DNA of 39,173 nt from an uncultured Actinomyces sp. (GTDB lineage Bacteria; Actinomycetota; Actinomycetes; Actinomycetales; Actinomycetaceae), in NCBI GenBank assembly GCA_900541895.1, contig UWSI01000017.1, positions 1 through 39,173 on the forward strand, written 5' to 3'. The translations under genes were made by a program, and so were the position numbers. This document shows, in pieces, positions 24,649 through 32,635 of this stretch (within the stretch, counting starts at the first letter, position 1; each line of letters starts with the position of its first letter). Under the pieces are notes generated by a model that did not search any database, was not told where the DNA came from, and saw only the letters and a program-made list of their open reading frames with translations.

Positions 24649-25619
24649 GGACGCGAGCCGAAAACGATCTCGTCCCAGCTGGGAACGGAACGCCTCTTCG
24701 ACTTTTTCGCAGGAGCGGGAGCCTGAGGAATATCTTCAAGCTGTTCCAGCGGCAGAGGCTGATCTTCAACAGCCTCTGTTGTTTCCGCAGACTCCTTTAC
24801 TTCCGGAGAGCTCTTTCGCGCCTCGGTTAAGGAATGGATACGCGCTGCCAAAGACTCAACCCCGGCAGGCAGATGGGGGCGCTCCTCTGAGGTCTCCTCT
24901 TCTTCCTCTTCCTCGTCATCGAGCTCATACTCAATTTCTTGAGGCTTACCGCGTTGAGCATTGAGCTGTTCGACCAGCGCTTCGCGTTCTTCGATATCAG
25001 AACGATCCGCAGAGACAACGGGGGCTGGAAGAGGGAGCGAAGTAAAACTCTGGACTCCAGTCGGGGAGGCAGTCTCGGTCAGCCAACGGGCTTCCTCATC
25101 AATGGCCTCGAGATGGCCGGAAGACGGTAAGCGCCACTGTGCACCGTGCTCAACGGCACCTTGGATGAAGGTCAAGTGAATCACCCACGGGGAATCCGCT
25201 TGACGCGATGCTGACCAATGCAAGGAATCGGGAGAGACTCCACGGGCTGCCAAGCGGTCAACAACCAAGTCACCCATAACGGGGGAGTCGGGAAGATTTC
25301 CAATGGGGCTGGAAAGAGCACGCTGAAGTGCATAATCCTTCTCTGCCTGAACGGGAGCTTCGAAGCGAGTGATTTGCGAGACCTCAACATTGTGTTCGCG
25401 CGCGATATCGACGGCTCGTGCGCCAGAACGAAGCAAGGCTTGAATTTCACGTGGACGCAGGGGCTTATCTTCGGTAATCGCCTCGATGCGCGGACGATCG
25501 CGACGAACAGCGCCACGCAGTTCGTCTGTGATCGGGGTGGTGTAACGACGGCCTTCACTGTCTGTGAATACCAGTGTTTCCTCGTCAGCACCTACTCCGA
25601 GAAGATCAAGATCGATCAT
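24645..25619 (-). CDS. sepH: SepH septation protein (FtsZ regulator)
   Basis: A 324-residue protein of the SepH family, which in Streptomyces and mycobacteria binds FtsZ and stimulates its assembly (established). The N-terminal DUF3071-like domain runs from MIDLDLLGVGADEETLVFTD to about residue 160. It includes ITDELRGAVRRDRPRI and a helix-turn-helix-like stretch, LRPREIQALLRSGARAVDIA. The C-terminal half is low-complexity and very acidic, with a run around YELDDEEEEEEETSEE, and ends in a basic KKSKRRSVPSWDEIVFG motif, conserved at SepH C-termini. ATG at 25619 has an excellent AAGGAGG site. An open-frame extension of 12 codons includes that site and is not used. Confidence 0.93.
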   Translation of the reverse strand: MIDLDLLGVGADEETLVFTDSEGRRYTTPITDELRGAVRRDRPRIEAITEDKPLRPREIQALLRSGARAVDIAREHNVEVSQITRFEAPVQAEKDYALQRALSSPIGNLPDSPVMGDLVVDRLAARGVSPDSLHWSASRQADSPWVIHLTFIQGAVEHGAQWRLPSSGHLEAIDEEARWLTETASPTGVQSFTSLPLPAPVVSADRSDIEEREALVEQLNAQRGKPQEIEYELDDEEEEEEETSEERPHLPAGVESLAARIHSLTEARKSSPEVKESAETTEAVEDQPLPLEQLEDIPQAPAPAKKSKRRSVPSWDEIVFGSRP

Positions 25620-25791
25620 CGCTTTCCTCCTTGCTTCGTGGTCAAATTTTCTCAAATATGGCGTTAAAATCCTTGATTGCTGGGGCGCGTGTCCTTTTCA
25701 GTAGCGCGTAAAGTTTCAACGTGTTACCCTGCAGCGCAGCGAATGTGTTACGCGGGAGCGCAATACATGATGAGAGAAAAGGGAGGACACA

Positions 25792-26094
25792 ATGGCCACC
25801 GATTACGATGCACCTCGTAAGAATGACGATGATGTTGCAGAGGACTCCATTGAGGAGCTGAAGTCGCGTCGCAATGATTCTGGTTCGGCAAATGTCGATG
25901 AGGATGAAAATGAGGCCGCAGAGAATTTTGAGCTTCCCGGTGCAGATCTATCGAAGGAAGAACTGACGGTTCACGTCGTTCCCAAGCAGGATGACGAATT
26001 CACCTGTTCGATGTGCTTCTTGGTCCATCACGCTTCTCAGCTTGCCTACGTCGATGACAACGGACAGCCCGTCTGCACTGAGTGTGCTGGCTGA
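25792..26094 (+). CDS. DUF4193 family zinc-ribbon protein
   Basis: A 100-residue acidic protein of the actinobacterial DUF4193 family. The N-terminal MATDYDAPR and the ESIEEL-like segment (here DSIEELKSRR) are typical. The C-terminus carries two Cys pairs, CSMC and CTEC, likely a zinc ribbon. Function is unknown. ATG at 25792 follows GGGAGGACACA. The 172-bp gap (25620-25791) to divergent sepH must hold both promoters; I see no convincing -35/-10 pair or other structure there. Confidence 0.92.
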   Translation: MATDYDAPRKNDDDVAEDSIEELKSRRNDSGSANVDEDENEAAENFELPGADLSKEELTVHVVPKQDDEFTCSMCFLVHHASQLAYVDDNGQPVCTECAG

Positions 26095-26100
26095 GCGTGA

Positions 26101-26106
26101 GATAAT
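26101..26106 (+). promoter_or_regulatory. Candidate -10 of a leaderless DUF3710 transcript
   Basis: GATAAT lies 6 nt before the ATG at 26113, inside the 18-bp gap after the DUF4193 gene. There is no Shine-Dalgarno. It would allow transcription of the DUF3710-OB-DUF3159 unit apart from the DUF4193 gene. Confidence 0.45.
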
Positions 26107-26112
26107 TCAGTT

Positions 26113-26757
26113 ATGTTCGGACGTTCACGCAAGGAAGACACTGTTCAAGAAGAGGTAGAAGAGGAAGCACGTCCCCAGCTCTACGACGAGTCAGAACTGT
26201 GGCAGATCCCCGGCCCCCGCGAAGAATACGAAGTTGATACCTCGGTCGATTATGTTGACCTAGGTTCGCTGCGAATTCCCGCGGTACCTGGCATGCAGAT
26301 TCGTGCACAAGCTGGCGAAGATGGTCAAAGCATCATTCGAATTATGTTGGTGCTCGCTTCTTCGGGGCTTCAGCTCTCTATTGCCGCTGCGCCACGCTCG
26401 GGTGGGACCTGGGATGAACTTCGTCCGCAAATTCGCGCCGCCTATGAAAAGAGCGGCAGTACAGTTCGCGACAAGCACACCCGCTACGGTGAGGAGCTTG
26501 AAGTTGATGAGGCAGTGACGCTTCCCGATGGGAAGAAGGGCACCACTCGGACCCGAATTATCGGACGTGAGGGTGACCGGTGGTTCGCGCGAATCGACAT
26601 GGTCGGCCCTGCAGCATTGGGCGGTCAAGAAGCTGATGACTTCGAGGAACTTATCGACCGCGTTGTTGTCGTACGCGGCGCCGAACCCAGACCGCGACTG
26701 GATCTATTGCCACTTCATCTTCCCGATCAGAACGCAATGCGAGTTCCCAATGTTTAA
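26113..26757 (+). CDS. DUF3710 family protein
   Basis: A 214-residue actinobacterial protein of the DUF3710 family (Rv2696c-like). An acidic N-terminal tail leads to YVDLGSLRIPAVPGM and the family core around LQLSIAAAPRSGGTWDELR, then GRWFARIDMVGPAAL-type sequence (here DRWFARIDMVGPAAL) and a C-terminal VVVVRGAEPRPRLDLLPLHLP. Function is unknown and it has no membrane segment. The ATG at 26113 has no Shine-Dalgarno. The end overlaps the OB-fold gene by 8 bp, so translation is coupled. Confidence 0.92.
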   Translation: MFGRSRKEDTVQEEVEEEARPQLYDESELWQIPGPREEYEVDTSVDYVDLGSLRIPAVPGMQIRAQAGEDGQSIIRIMLVLASSGLQLSIAAAPRSGGTWDELRPQIRAAYEKSGSTVRDKHTRYGEELEVDEAVTLPDGKKGTTRTRIIGREGDRWFARIDMVGPAALGGQEADDFEELIDRVVVVRGAEPRPRLDLLPLHLPDQNAMRVPNV

Positions 26758-27127
26758 GGAACTCATCGACCGCTCAGTGAAAATGCTTTCACTGAGTCGT
26801 GAAGACATTGACGCTAACGATGAGAAACAGAGCCGGGAAGAACGTGGGCGTTTAGCCGTCGCCGAGGTTCAGGATCGTCAAAAAGCGGTTCTCTTTGGGA
26901 CGATTCAGTCGGTCACCTACTATCCGGAAAATATTCGTCCACTGATTGATGCCACTCTCTTTGACGGAACAGGGACAATTGTCCTTCGCTGGCCGGGACG
27001 CAGTGACATTCCCGGTATGCACGCGGGAGTTCACCTTGAAGTCGAGGGAACAGTCGGTGTCAGCAACGGGGTGAAAGTGATGACAAACCCGCTCTATCGT
27101 CTGATTGCAGAGGACAATGTCGAATAA
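26750..27127 (+). CDS. OB-fold nucleic-acid-binding domain protein
   Basis: A 125-residue protein whose second half is an OB fold resembling RecG/tRNA-anti-type nucleic-acid-binding domains: LFGTIQSVTYYP, ATLFDGTGTIVLRWPGR and IPGMHAGVHLEVEGTV. The N-terminal part is a charged helix. It corresponds by position to Rv2694c. The binding partner is unknown. ATG at 26750 lies inside the end of DUF3710. A longer open frame starting at 26528 lies out of frame in DUF3710 and is not real. It overlaps the DUF3159 gene by 11 bp. Confidence 0.88.
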   Translation: MFKELIDRSVKMLSLSREDIDANDEKQSREERGRLAVAEVQDRQKAVLFGTIQSVTYYPENIRPLIDATLFDGTGTIVLRWPGRSDIPGMHAGVHLEVEGTVGVSNGVKVMTNPLYRLIAEDNVE

Positions 27128-27788
27128 CCGATACGCGTGGCTTGCCCAAGATCAATTTTCTGCCTCCGATGTTCTTGGGGGAGCGCGTGGTATTGCCGAG
27201 GCCGTGGTTCCCGGACTCGTATTCTTATGCTGCTATTTACTCAGTGACGCGCTGCTGCTGTCCGCGATTGCGTCGGCGTTGTGCTCGGTGCTATTTGCAA
27301 TCATTCGTCTCATTCAGCGCCAGTCAATTGTCCAATCTCTATCAGGACTTCTTGGGGTTGGGATTGCTTTGGTGTGGACACTGGTCTCGGGGAAGGGAAT
27401 TAATTTCTTCACCTGGGGCCTTGTGACAAACGCAGCATGGGCATTGGTCTTACTGGTGAGTTTGGTTATTGGGTGGCCACTAGTTTCGGTACTTTTTGGA
27501 GTCTTAACCGGGCGTCCCATTCGTTGGATGAAGGAGCCGGAAGCGCGCGACCTCGCAGTTAAATGCGTGTGGCTGACCTTGGCATGGTCTGCAGTCTTTA
27601 TCATTCGCTTGGCTATTCAAGTGCCCCTGTGGCTGAGCGAACAAGTTGCATGGCTTTCTGCAATGAAGATCGCGTTGGGAATTCCGCTTTTCATTCCTGT
27701 TGCCTGGCTGACCTGGTGGCTCTTGAAGGACGATTTCCGGCTGCATCATGTGCGTTCCGAATCTGCGCAGGATGCTCAAGAGCGCTAG
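27117..27788 (+). CDS. DUF3159 family integral membrane protein
   Basis: A 223-residue protein with about five to six hydrophobic segments, of the actinobacterial DUF3159 family. The family start is visible as an amphipathic N-terminus with GGARGIAEAVVPGLVF, then repeated hydrophobic spans and the conserved TGRPIRWMKEPEAR loop. The C-terminal tail is short and polar. ATG at 27117 is inside the OB-fold gene with AGAGG just upstream. A TTG four codons earlier is less likely. Function is unknown. It converges on ceoC with 12 bp between the stops. Confidence 0.9.
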   Translation: MSNNRYAWLAQDQFSASDVLGGARGIAEAVVPGLVFLCCYLLSDALLLSAIASALCSVLFAIIRLIQRQSIVQSLSGLLGVGIALVWTLVSGKGINFFTWGLVTNAAWALVLLVSLVIGWPLVSVLFGVLTGRPIRWMKEPEARDLAVKCVWLTLAWSAVFIIRLAIQVPLWLSEQVAWLSAMKIALGIPLFIPVAWLTWWLLKDDFRLHHVRSESAQDAQER

Positions 27789-27800
27789 CCCTTTATGTCT

Positions 27801-28484
27801 TTAAGCCTCGGCTTCTACTTCCTGCGTCAACATGCGGTTTAGCGCGGTGAGAACCTGACCTCCGCGATCTGAAATCAACAGGACGAGTTCATCACCAGCC
27901 TGATAGGAATCATCCGCTTGAGGTGCAAAAGGCGCGCCATCACGCAAAAGCGCGCTCAAGACAATACGAGGCGGGAATGCGACGTCGCCAATGCTCCTGC
28001 CAATGATTGGCGAGTCGTCTGGCAAGACAAAGGCATACATTGCAGCCTGTGCAGAGTTGAAGGCGAAGAGCTTCACCGGGGTTCCCACAGAAATCGCTTC
28101 CTCGACCAAAGCAGTCATGATTCGCGGTGTCGAAACGGGAACGTCCACTCCCCAAGAGGCATCGAATAGCCATTCGTTCTTAGGATTGTTTTGTCGTGCG
28201 ACAACGCGTGGGACAGCGAATTCAGTTTTTGCAAGAAGTGAAATGACCAAATTTGCTTTGTCATCTCCTGTTGCCGCCAAGACGACATCGGCATCGCGCA
28301 CACCTGCTTCCGATAGCGCCTCGGGAGAGCACGCATCGGCAAGAATCCATTCGGCGTCGGCCACTGAAGCGACACGTAGCTGGTCGGGCTTTTTATCAAT
28401 TAATGTCACGTCGTGACCGTGATCGAGTAGTTCAAGGGCGACCGAGCGTCCGACAGAGCCAGCTCCGGCGATAACAATCTTCAT
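27801..28484 (-). CDS. ceoC: TrkA/KtrA-type potassium channel regulatory subunit (RCK domain)
   Basis: A 227-residue cytoplasmic regulator with an N-terminal TrkA-N Rossmann fold, MKIVIAGAGSVGRSVA, plus LLDHGHDVTLIDKKP (the acidic Asp that selects NAD(H)-type ligands) and ATGDDKANL. A TrkA-C (RCK_C) domain follows from about residue 140. It starts 3 nt after the ceoB stop, so the pair is one operon and probably one heteromeric complex. It corresponds to CeoC (Rv2692) by order and sequence type. Regulation of potassium flux by nucleotides or c-di-AMP is family knowledge. Confidence 0.9.
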   Translation of the reverse strand: MKIVIAGAGSVGRSVALELLDHGHDVTLIDKKPDQLRVASVADAEWILADACSPEALSEAGVRDADVVLAATGDDKANLVISLLAKTEFAVPRVVARQNNPKNEWLFDASWGVDVPVSTPRIMTALVEEAISVGTPVKLFAFNSAQAAMYAFVLPDDSPIIGRSIGDVAFPPRIVLSALLRDGAPFAPQADDSYQAGDELVLLISDRGGQVLTALNRMLTQEVEAEA

Positions 28485-28487
28485 CTC

Positions 28488-29153
28488 TTAGTCCTCAAGG
28501 CGTGGTGCGCGTGTCAAGATGTCACGCAGGGGAAGTGGATCTTCACCAGAAATTGCGAAATACAACTGGTCATGTTCCTGAATAACCAACTCTGGACGGG
28601 CGGGAAGAATCGTTCCTAAGCGGGAGACGAAAGCAATGCGCTCGTCCGTCAACTTCTCGACTGTGGGAAAAGAAAGACCATACCAATCAGCGATCGGAGT
28701 GGCGGTAACCAAAGAAACCAATCCGGAGGGGTGCGTCCATGTCACTGCGGCATCAGGTGGCATCAGGCGGCGAAGTACCGATTCCGTCGTTCGTTTGACT
28801 GTGGCAACTGTGGGAATCCCCAGACGTTCGTATACGAAGGCTCGTTCTGGGTCGTAGATTCGAGCAACGACCCGCTCAACATGAAATGTCTCGCGCGCAA
28901 CACGGGCGGCAATAATGTTCGAATTATCGCCATTCGATACCGCAGCGAAGGCGTAGGCATCTTTAATTCCCGCTTGTTTTAAAGCATCGCGATCCATGCC
29001 GAGTCCAGTGACTCGGCGACCAGAAAAGTCCTGAGGAAGGCGTTGAAAAGCCTTGGAATCAGAGTCAATCACAGCGACGGAGTGTCCTTGCGCATCCAAA
29101 ATAGAGGCAAGACTGGCGCCGACTCGGCCGCATCCCATAATCACAAAGTGCAC
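28488..29153 (-). CDS. ceoB: TrkA/KtrA-type potassium channel regulatory subunit (RCK domain)
   Basis: A 221-residue RCK protein with MHFVIMGCGRVGASLASIL, an acidic VIDSDSKAF end of strand 2, and AVSNGDNSNI. The TrkA-C half begins near residue 135. It is the partner of ceoC and starts the pair. The start is GTG at 29153 with no Shine-Dalgarno; TAGCGT lies 6 nt upstream, so it may be leaderless. It diverges from the KimA-like permease across 108 bp, which supports a functional link between permease and regulators. Confidence 0.9.
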   Translation of the reverse strand: MHFVIMGCGRVGASLASILDAQGHSVAVIDSDSKAFQRLPQDFSGRRVTGLGMDRDALKQAGIKDAYAFAAVSNGDNSNIIAARVARETFHVERVVARIYDPERAFVYERLGIPTVATVKRTTESVLRRLMPPDAAVTWTHPSGLVSLVTATPIADWYGLSFPTVEKLTDERIAFVSRLGTILPARPELVIQEHDQLYFAISGEDPLPLRDILTRAPRLED

Positions 29154-29159
29154 ACTACA

Positions 29160-29188
29160 ACGCTACTCGCACAAAGCGGTGATGGCAT
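29160..29188 (-). promoter_or_regulatory. Candidate ceoB-ceoC promoter (leaderless)
   Basis: On the minus strand ATGCCA (29183-29188) and TAGCGT (29160-29165) are 17 nt apart. The -10 ends 6 nt before the GTG start, so the transcript would begin at the start codon. Confidence 0.45.
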
Positions 29189-29226
29189 CTGTTTGACTTA
29201 AAAGTTGCTCTATAACGTGTCCAAAA

Positions 29227-29255
29227 GTGACGCTCTGTCCTCCAGAGGATACGCT
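29227..29255 (+). promoter_or_regulatory. Candidate promoter of the KimA-like permease (leaderless)
   Basis: GTGACG (29227-29232) and TACGCT (29250-29255) are 17 nt apart. The -10 ends 6 nt before the GTG at 29262. It mirrors the ceoB promoter in the same intergenic region. Confidence 0.5.
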
Positions 29256-29261
29256 TAAGAG

Positions 29262-31250
29262 GTGTCATCATTCGTTGAGTCCGCAAAACGTGTTTTAATC
29301 GGACGTCCTATTCGTTCCAAGGCGGCGGCCCATCAACTTCTCCCGAAGAGACTTGCTCTTCCGATCTATGCTTCTGATGCCCTTTCATCGGTGGCTTACG
29401 CACCTGATGAAATTCTCCTCACACTTGCATTGGCAGGTTCTCTTGCTCTCATCAAGTCAGTCTGGGTCGGGGTGGTTGTTGCCTGCGTTTTGGCTGTCGT
29501 CGTTTTGTCTTATCGGCAAACCGTTCATGCCTACCCTTCAGGCGGTGGGGACTACGAGGTTGTAACGACGAATCTCGGCCCCAGTTGGGGACTTCTTGTC
29601 GCCTCGGCACTTCTCGTCGATTATGTTTTGACGGTTGCGGTGTCAATCTCTTCTGGCGCAAACTACCTGACCACGATCTTCCCAGGCCTGCGCGGTTCAG
29701 AAGTCCCTATTGCGGTTGGGCTGATTATTTTCCTCACTTTGGTCAACCTGCGAGGAACGCGAGAAGCAGGGACAGCGTTTGCGATCCCAACCTATGCCTA
29801 CATGATTGCTATTGCAGTGATGATCATTGTCGGCTTTGTGCGACTGTTCATGGGGAATCTTCCCATGGCTGATAGCGCTGCTTACGACATCCACGCAGCA
29901 AGTTCACACCTCGATGGGCTCACCGGTTTGGGTGGGGTTTTCTTGCTGATGCGCGCTTTTTCTTCTGGCTGTGCGGCTTTAACGGGTGTCGAAGCCATTT
30001 CAAACGGCGTTCCGAACTTTAAGCGTCCTAAATCGCGCAACGCAGGAATTACCCTGCTGATGCTCGGTGGTATCGCCGCTTCAATGATGATTTCCATCCT
30101 CGTATTAGCCCGTTATACGGGGCTGCAGATGGTTGACGACACTTCGATGGTTTATCTCCACGGCAGCGCCCAACCTGATGTGCACTTTGCTCCGGTTATC
30201 AGCCAGTTGGCCTCGACAATTTTTGGCGACGGCTCACTTCTTTTTATTTTCGTAACCGCTGTGACGGGCTTTATTTTGATCCTTGCGGCAAACACCGCTT
30301 TCAACGGCTTCCCAACCCTCGCCTCGGTTCTTTCGCGTGACTCCTTCTTGCCGCGTCAGCTTTACAAGCGCGGTGACCGCCTGTCGTACTCCAATGGCAT
30401 TATGGCCCTTGCTGTGGGCGCCTCGGCATTGGTAATTCTTTTCAATGCAAGCGTGACCCGGTTGATTCAGCTCTATGTTGTCGGTGTTTTCGTATCGTTT
30501 ACGCTTTCCCAACTGGGAATGATCCGTCACTGGAATAAACGCCTGCGTCTTCCGCAAAATGGCAGTGAACGCGGCAAGGTACTTCGCTCGCGTTCCGTCA
30601 ACATCATCGGCTTTATGATGACCGGATTTGTTCTTGCTGTCGTTCTGGTCACGAAGTTTACTCACGGTGCGTGGATTACCGTTTTGCTCATTGCTCTGGT
30701 CTTCACCATCCAGCGTTTAATTCGCCGTCACTATGACACCATTCGTGGCCAGCTGCGGGTGGAGGATTGGCATTCTCGCCGTGCACTGCCTTCACGCGTT
30801 CGCGCTTTGGTTTTGGTCTCGAATTTATCGAAGCCTTCAATGCGTGCCATTGCGACGGCGCGCGCACAGGCTCCTATCAATTTGGAAATTGTTTCAGTCG
30901 TCTCCGACCTTGAGGAAGAAAAGCATATTCGTCGCGAATGGAAGGAATCAGGTCTTCCAGTTCCTTTGACGCTAGTCGCCTCACCATTTAGAGATATCAC
31001 TCAAATCGTTATTTCGTATGTACGCTCAAGGCGTCAGCGTTCACCAGAAGAAATGTTGGTTGTCTATATTCCAGAGTTCTTGGTTCGGCACTGGTGGGAG
31101 AATATTCTTCATAACCAGATGGCATTGCGCTTATCTCGATCTCTTTTGCGAATCCCCGGCGTTGTGCTCACCATTGTCCCTTGGAAGCTTGGCGAAGATA
31201 TCCAGGTCGATGGAAGACAGAGTGTCAATGATCCTTTCAAGCGTCAGTGA
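29262..31250 (+). CDS. APC/KUP-superfamily permease, KimA-like potassium importer
   Basis: A 662-residue transporter with about 12 hydrophobic segments in the first 470 residues and a soluble C-terminal domain of about 180 residues. The opening LALPIYASDALSSVAYAPDEILL and HAYPSGGGDYEVV match the KimA (YdaO) family, proton-coupled high-affinity potassium importers in Bacillus subtilis. The C-terminal part (LVLVSNLSKPSMRAIATAR) fits the cytosolic regulatory domain, where c-di-AMP acts on KimA. Annotation as an amino-acid permease is common but less specific. The start is GTG at 29262, no Shine-Dalgarno. Divergence from ceoB-ceoC supports a potassium role. The methyltransferase gene follows after 14 bp. 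Confidence 0.88.
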   Translation: MSSFVESAKRVLIGRPIRSKAAAHQLLPKRLALPIYASDALSSVAYAPDEILLTLALAGSLALIKSVWVGVVVACVLAVVVLSYRQTVHAYPSGGGDYEVVTTNLGPSWGLLVASALLVDYVLTVAVSISSGANYLTTIFPGLRGSEVPIAVGLIIFLTLVNLRGTREAGTAFAIPTYAYMIAIAVMIIVGFVRLFMGNLPMADSAAYDIHAASSHLDGLTGLGGVFLLMRAFSSGCAALTGVEAISNGVPNFKRPKSRNAGITLLMLGGIAASMMISILVLARYTGLQMVDDTSMVYLHGSAQPDVHFAPVISQLASTIFGDGSLLFIFVTAVTGFILILAANTAFNGFPTLASVLSRDSFLPRQLYKRGDRLSYSNGIMALAVGASALVILFNASVTRLIQLYVVGVFVSFTLSQLGMIRHWNKRLRLPQNGSERGKVLRSRSVNIIGFMMTGFVLAVVLVTKFTHGAWITVLLIALVFTIQRLIRRHYDTIRGQLRVEDWHSRRALPSRVRALVLVSNLSKPSMRAIATARAQAPINLEIVSVVSDLEEEKHIRREWKESGLPVPLTLVASPFRDITQIVISYVRSRRQRSPEEMLVVYIPEFLVRHWWENILHNQMALRLSRSLLRIPGVVLTIVPWKLGEDIQVDGRQSVNDPFKRQ

Positions 31251-31264
31251 GGAGAGGCCTACAC

Positions 31265-32527
31265 GTGAGCGATTCTGATGAATTGATCGAGCTCACAATC
31301 GGTGCGCCTGCGCATGGTGGTGCCTGCGTTGCGCGTGATGATTCCGGACGCGTTGTTTTTGTTCGATTCGCCCTTCCAGGTGAGAAGGTGCGCGCACGTG
31401 TCATTGATTCACATAAACGCATGCTGTGGGCCGAGGCAGTGGAGGTTCTTGAGCCCAGCCCTGTTCGAATTCCCAGCGTGTGGCCGGCAGCTGGCCCCGG
31501 TGGCGTAGGTGGGGGAGAACTTTCCTTCGTCAGCCCCGAAGGGGGACGCCGCTGGAAAACCGAGGTTCTAGAAGACCAATTGCGACGTATTGGTCGCGAG
31601 CGTGTTGCCGAGCAGGTCGAGGCCATTGGGGGAGTACGCGTTCAGCCGGCACCCGGCGATGAGAATTGTGATGAGCTTCTGGGACGACGTACGCGTATCG
31701 AGTGCGTTGTGAATAACGCTGGTCGACTTGGTATGCGCCGCTATCGCTCGCATGAGATTCAGCTGCTAGATTCTATGCCTTTAGCAGCCAAGGAGATCAA
31801 TGAACTCGATGTCTGGGAAGGGAGCAAGGTTTTTTCTCACCTTCCCGAGGGCTCGCGAGTCCGTTTGATCGCTGCTCCTGGCCAGCCGACACTGATTTGT
31901 ACGGATGAGGGTTGCTGGGATGCTCAGGCAGATGTGTGGAATGGGCCGGTGACGTGGACAGTTTCCCGCGAAAACGGAGTAGATCAGTATCGAGTTCGCC
32001 CTCAAGGTTTTTGGCAAACGCATCGTCGCGGAGCCGAAGTTTTGGCCCGAAATGTTGAGGATATAGTTGCCTCGCTCGGTGCTTCCCGAATGATGGAACT
32101 TTACTCGGGAGCGGGACTCTTTTCGCTGCCACTGTCACGTCTTCTGGGCAGTGCTGGGCGCTTGGTCACCCTTGAGGTTGACGAGGCCGCCGTTGCAGAT
32201 GCCGTGGCAAACGTCGGTAGCGATGTGCTTGACGCTTTCGTTGGCGACTGCGATGCTCCTGCAGTGTGCGAACTTAATAGAGAATTGGAGGGCGCGGAGA
32301 TTATCATCGCTGATCCTCCAAGATCCGGAGCTGGCAAAGATGTTTGTCGCGCGATGGCCAGTACCGGGGCAGAACACATTCTGCTTGTGTCCTGTGATCC
32401 TGCCGCAGCGTCGCGTGACCTGCATGATCTTCTTGAAGTGGGATACACGATCATCGATATGCGTGCTTGGGATCTTTTCCCCTACACGCACCACTTCGAA
32501 GTGATGACGCTACTGGAGAGGATCTAG
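31265..32527 (+). CDS. Class I SAM-dependent RNA methyltransferase (TRAM/RumA-TrmA type)
   Basis: A 420-residue uracil-C5-type RNA methyltransferase. An N-terminal TRAM domain (LIELTIGAPAHGGACVAR to about residue 60) binds RNA. The catalytic half has MELYSGAGLFSLPLSRLLG (SAM site), IIADPPRSGAGKD, the nucleophile LLVSCDPAAASRD (Cys377) and the general-base end FPYTHHFEVMTLLER. The Cys residues that bind an iron-sulfur cluster in RlmD are not found; the matching place reads GPGGVGGGEL. Target rRNA or tRNA position is undetermined. I prefer GTG at 31265 because GAGGAG precedes it by 10 nt; an in-frame GTG at 31247 overlaps the previous stop. It is probably co-transcribed with the permease, as in the Rv2689c-Rv2690c arrangement. 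Confidence 0.9.
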   Translation: MSDSDELIELTIGAPAHGGACVARDDSGRVVFVRFALPGEKVRARVIDSHKRMLWAEAVEVLEPSPVRIPSVWPAAGPGGVGGGELSFVSPEGGRRWKTEVLEDQLRRIGRERVAEQVEAIGGVRVQPAPGDENCDELLGRRTRIECVVNNAGRLGMRRYRSHEIQLLDSMPLAAKEINELDVWEGSKVFSHLPEGSRVRLIAAPGQPTLICTDEGCWDAQADVWNGPVTWTVSRENGVDQYRVRPQGFWQTHRRGAEVLARNVEDIVASLGASRMMELYSGAGLFSLPLSRLLGSAGRLVTLEVDEAAVADAVANVGSDVLDAFVGDCDAPAVCELNRELEGAEIIIADPPRSGAGKDVCRAMASTGAEHILLVSCDPAAASRDLHDLLEVGYTIIDMRAWDLFPYTHHFEVMTLLERI

Positions 32528-32574
32528 AGTTCTTTGCTGAACTTAGCTTGAAGAAAACTACCCTAGTAGTTAAG

Positions 32575-32613
32575 TGCAGTTGGGGGCAGGCTCTGTGCCT
32601 GCCCCCAACTGCA
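32575..32613. terminator. GC-rich bidirectional terminator-like hairpin
   Basis: A perfect 17-bp inverted repeat with a 5-nt loop (32592-32596); each arm contains GTTGGGGGCAGGC or its complement. It sits between the convergent methyltransferase and S9 peptidase genes. A U-rich tail is lacking on both sides, as in many actinobacterial intrinsic terminators. Confidence 0.8.
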
Positions 32614-32635
32614 TCAATCTCGTCTTGGACGAGCT

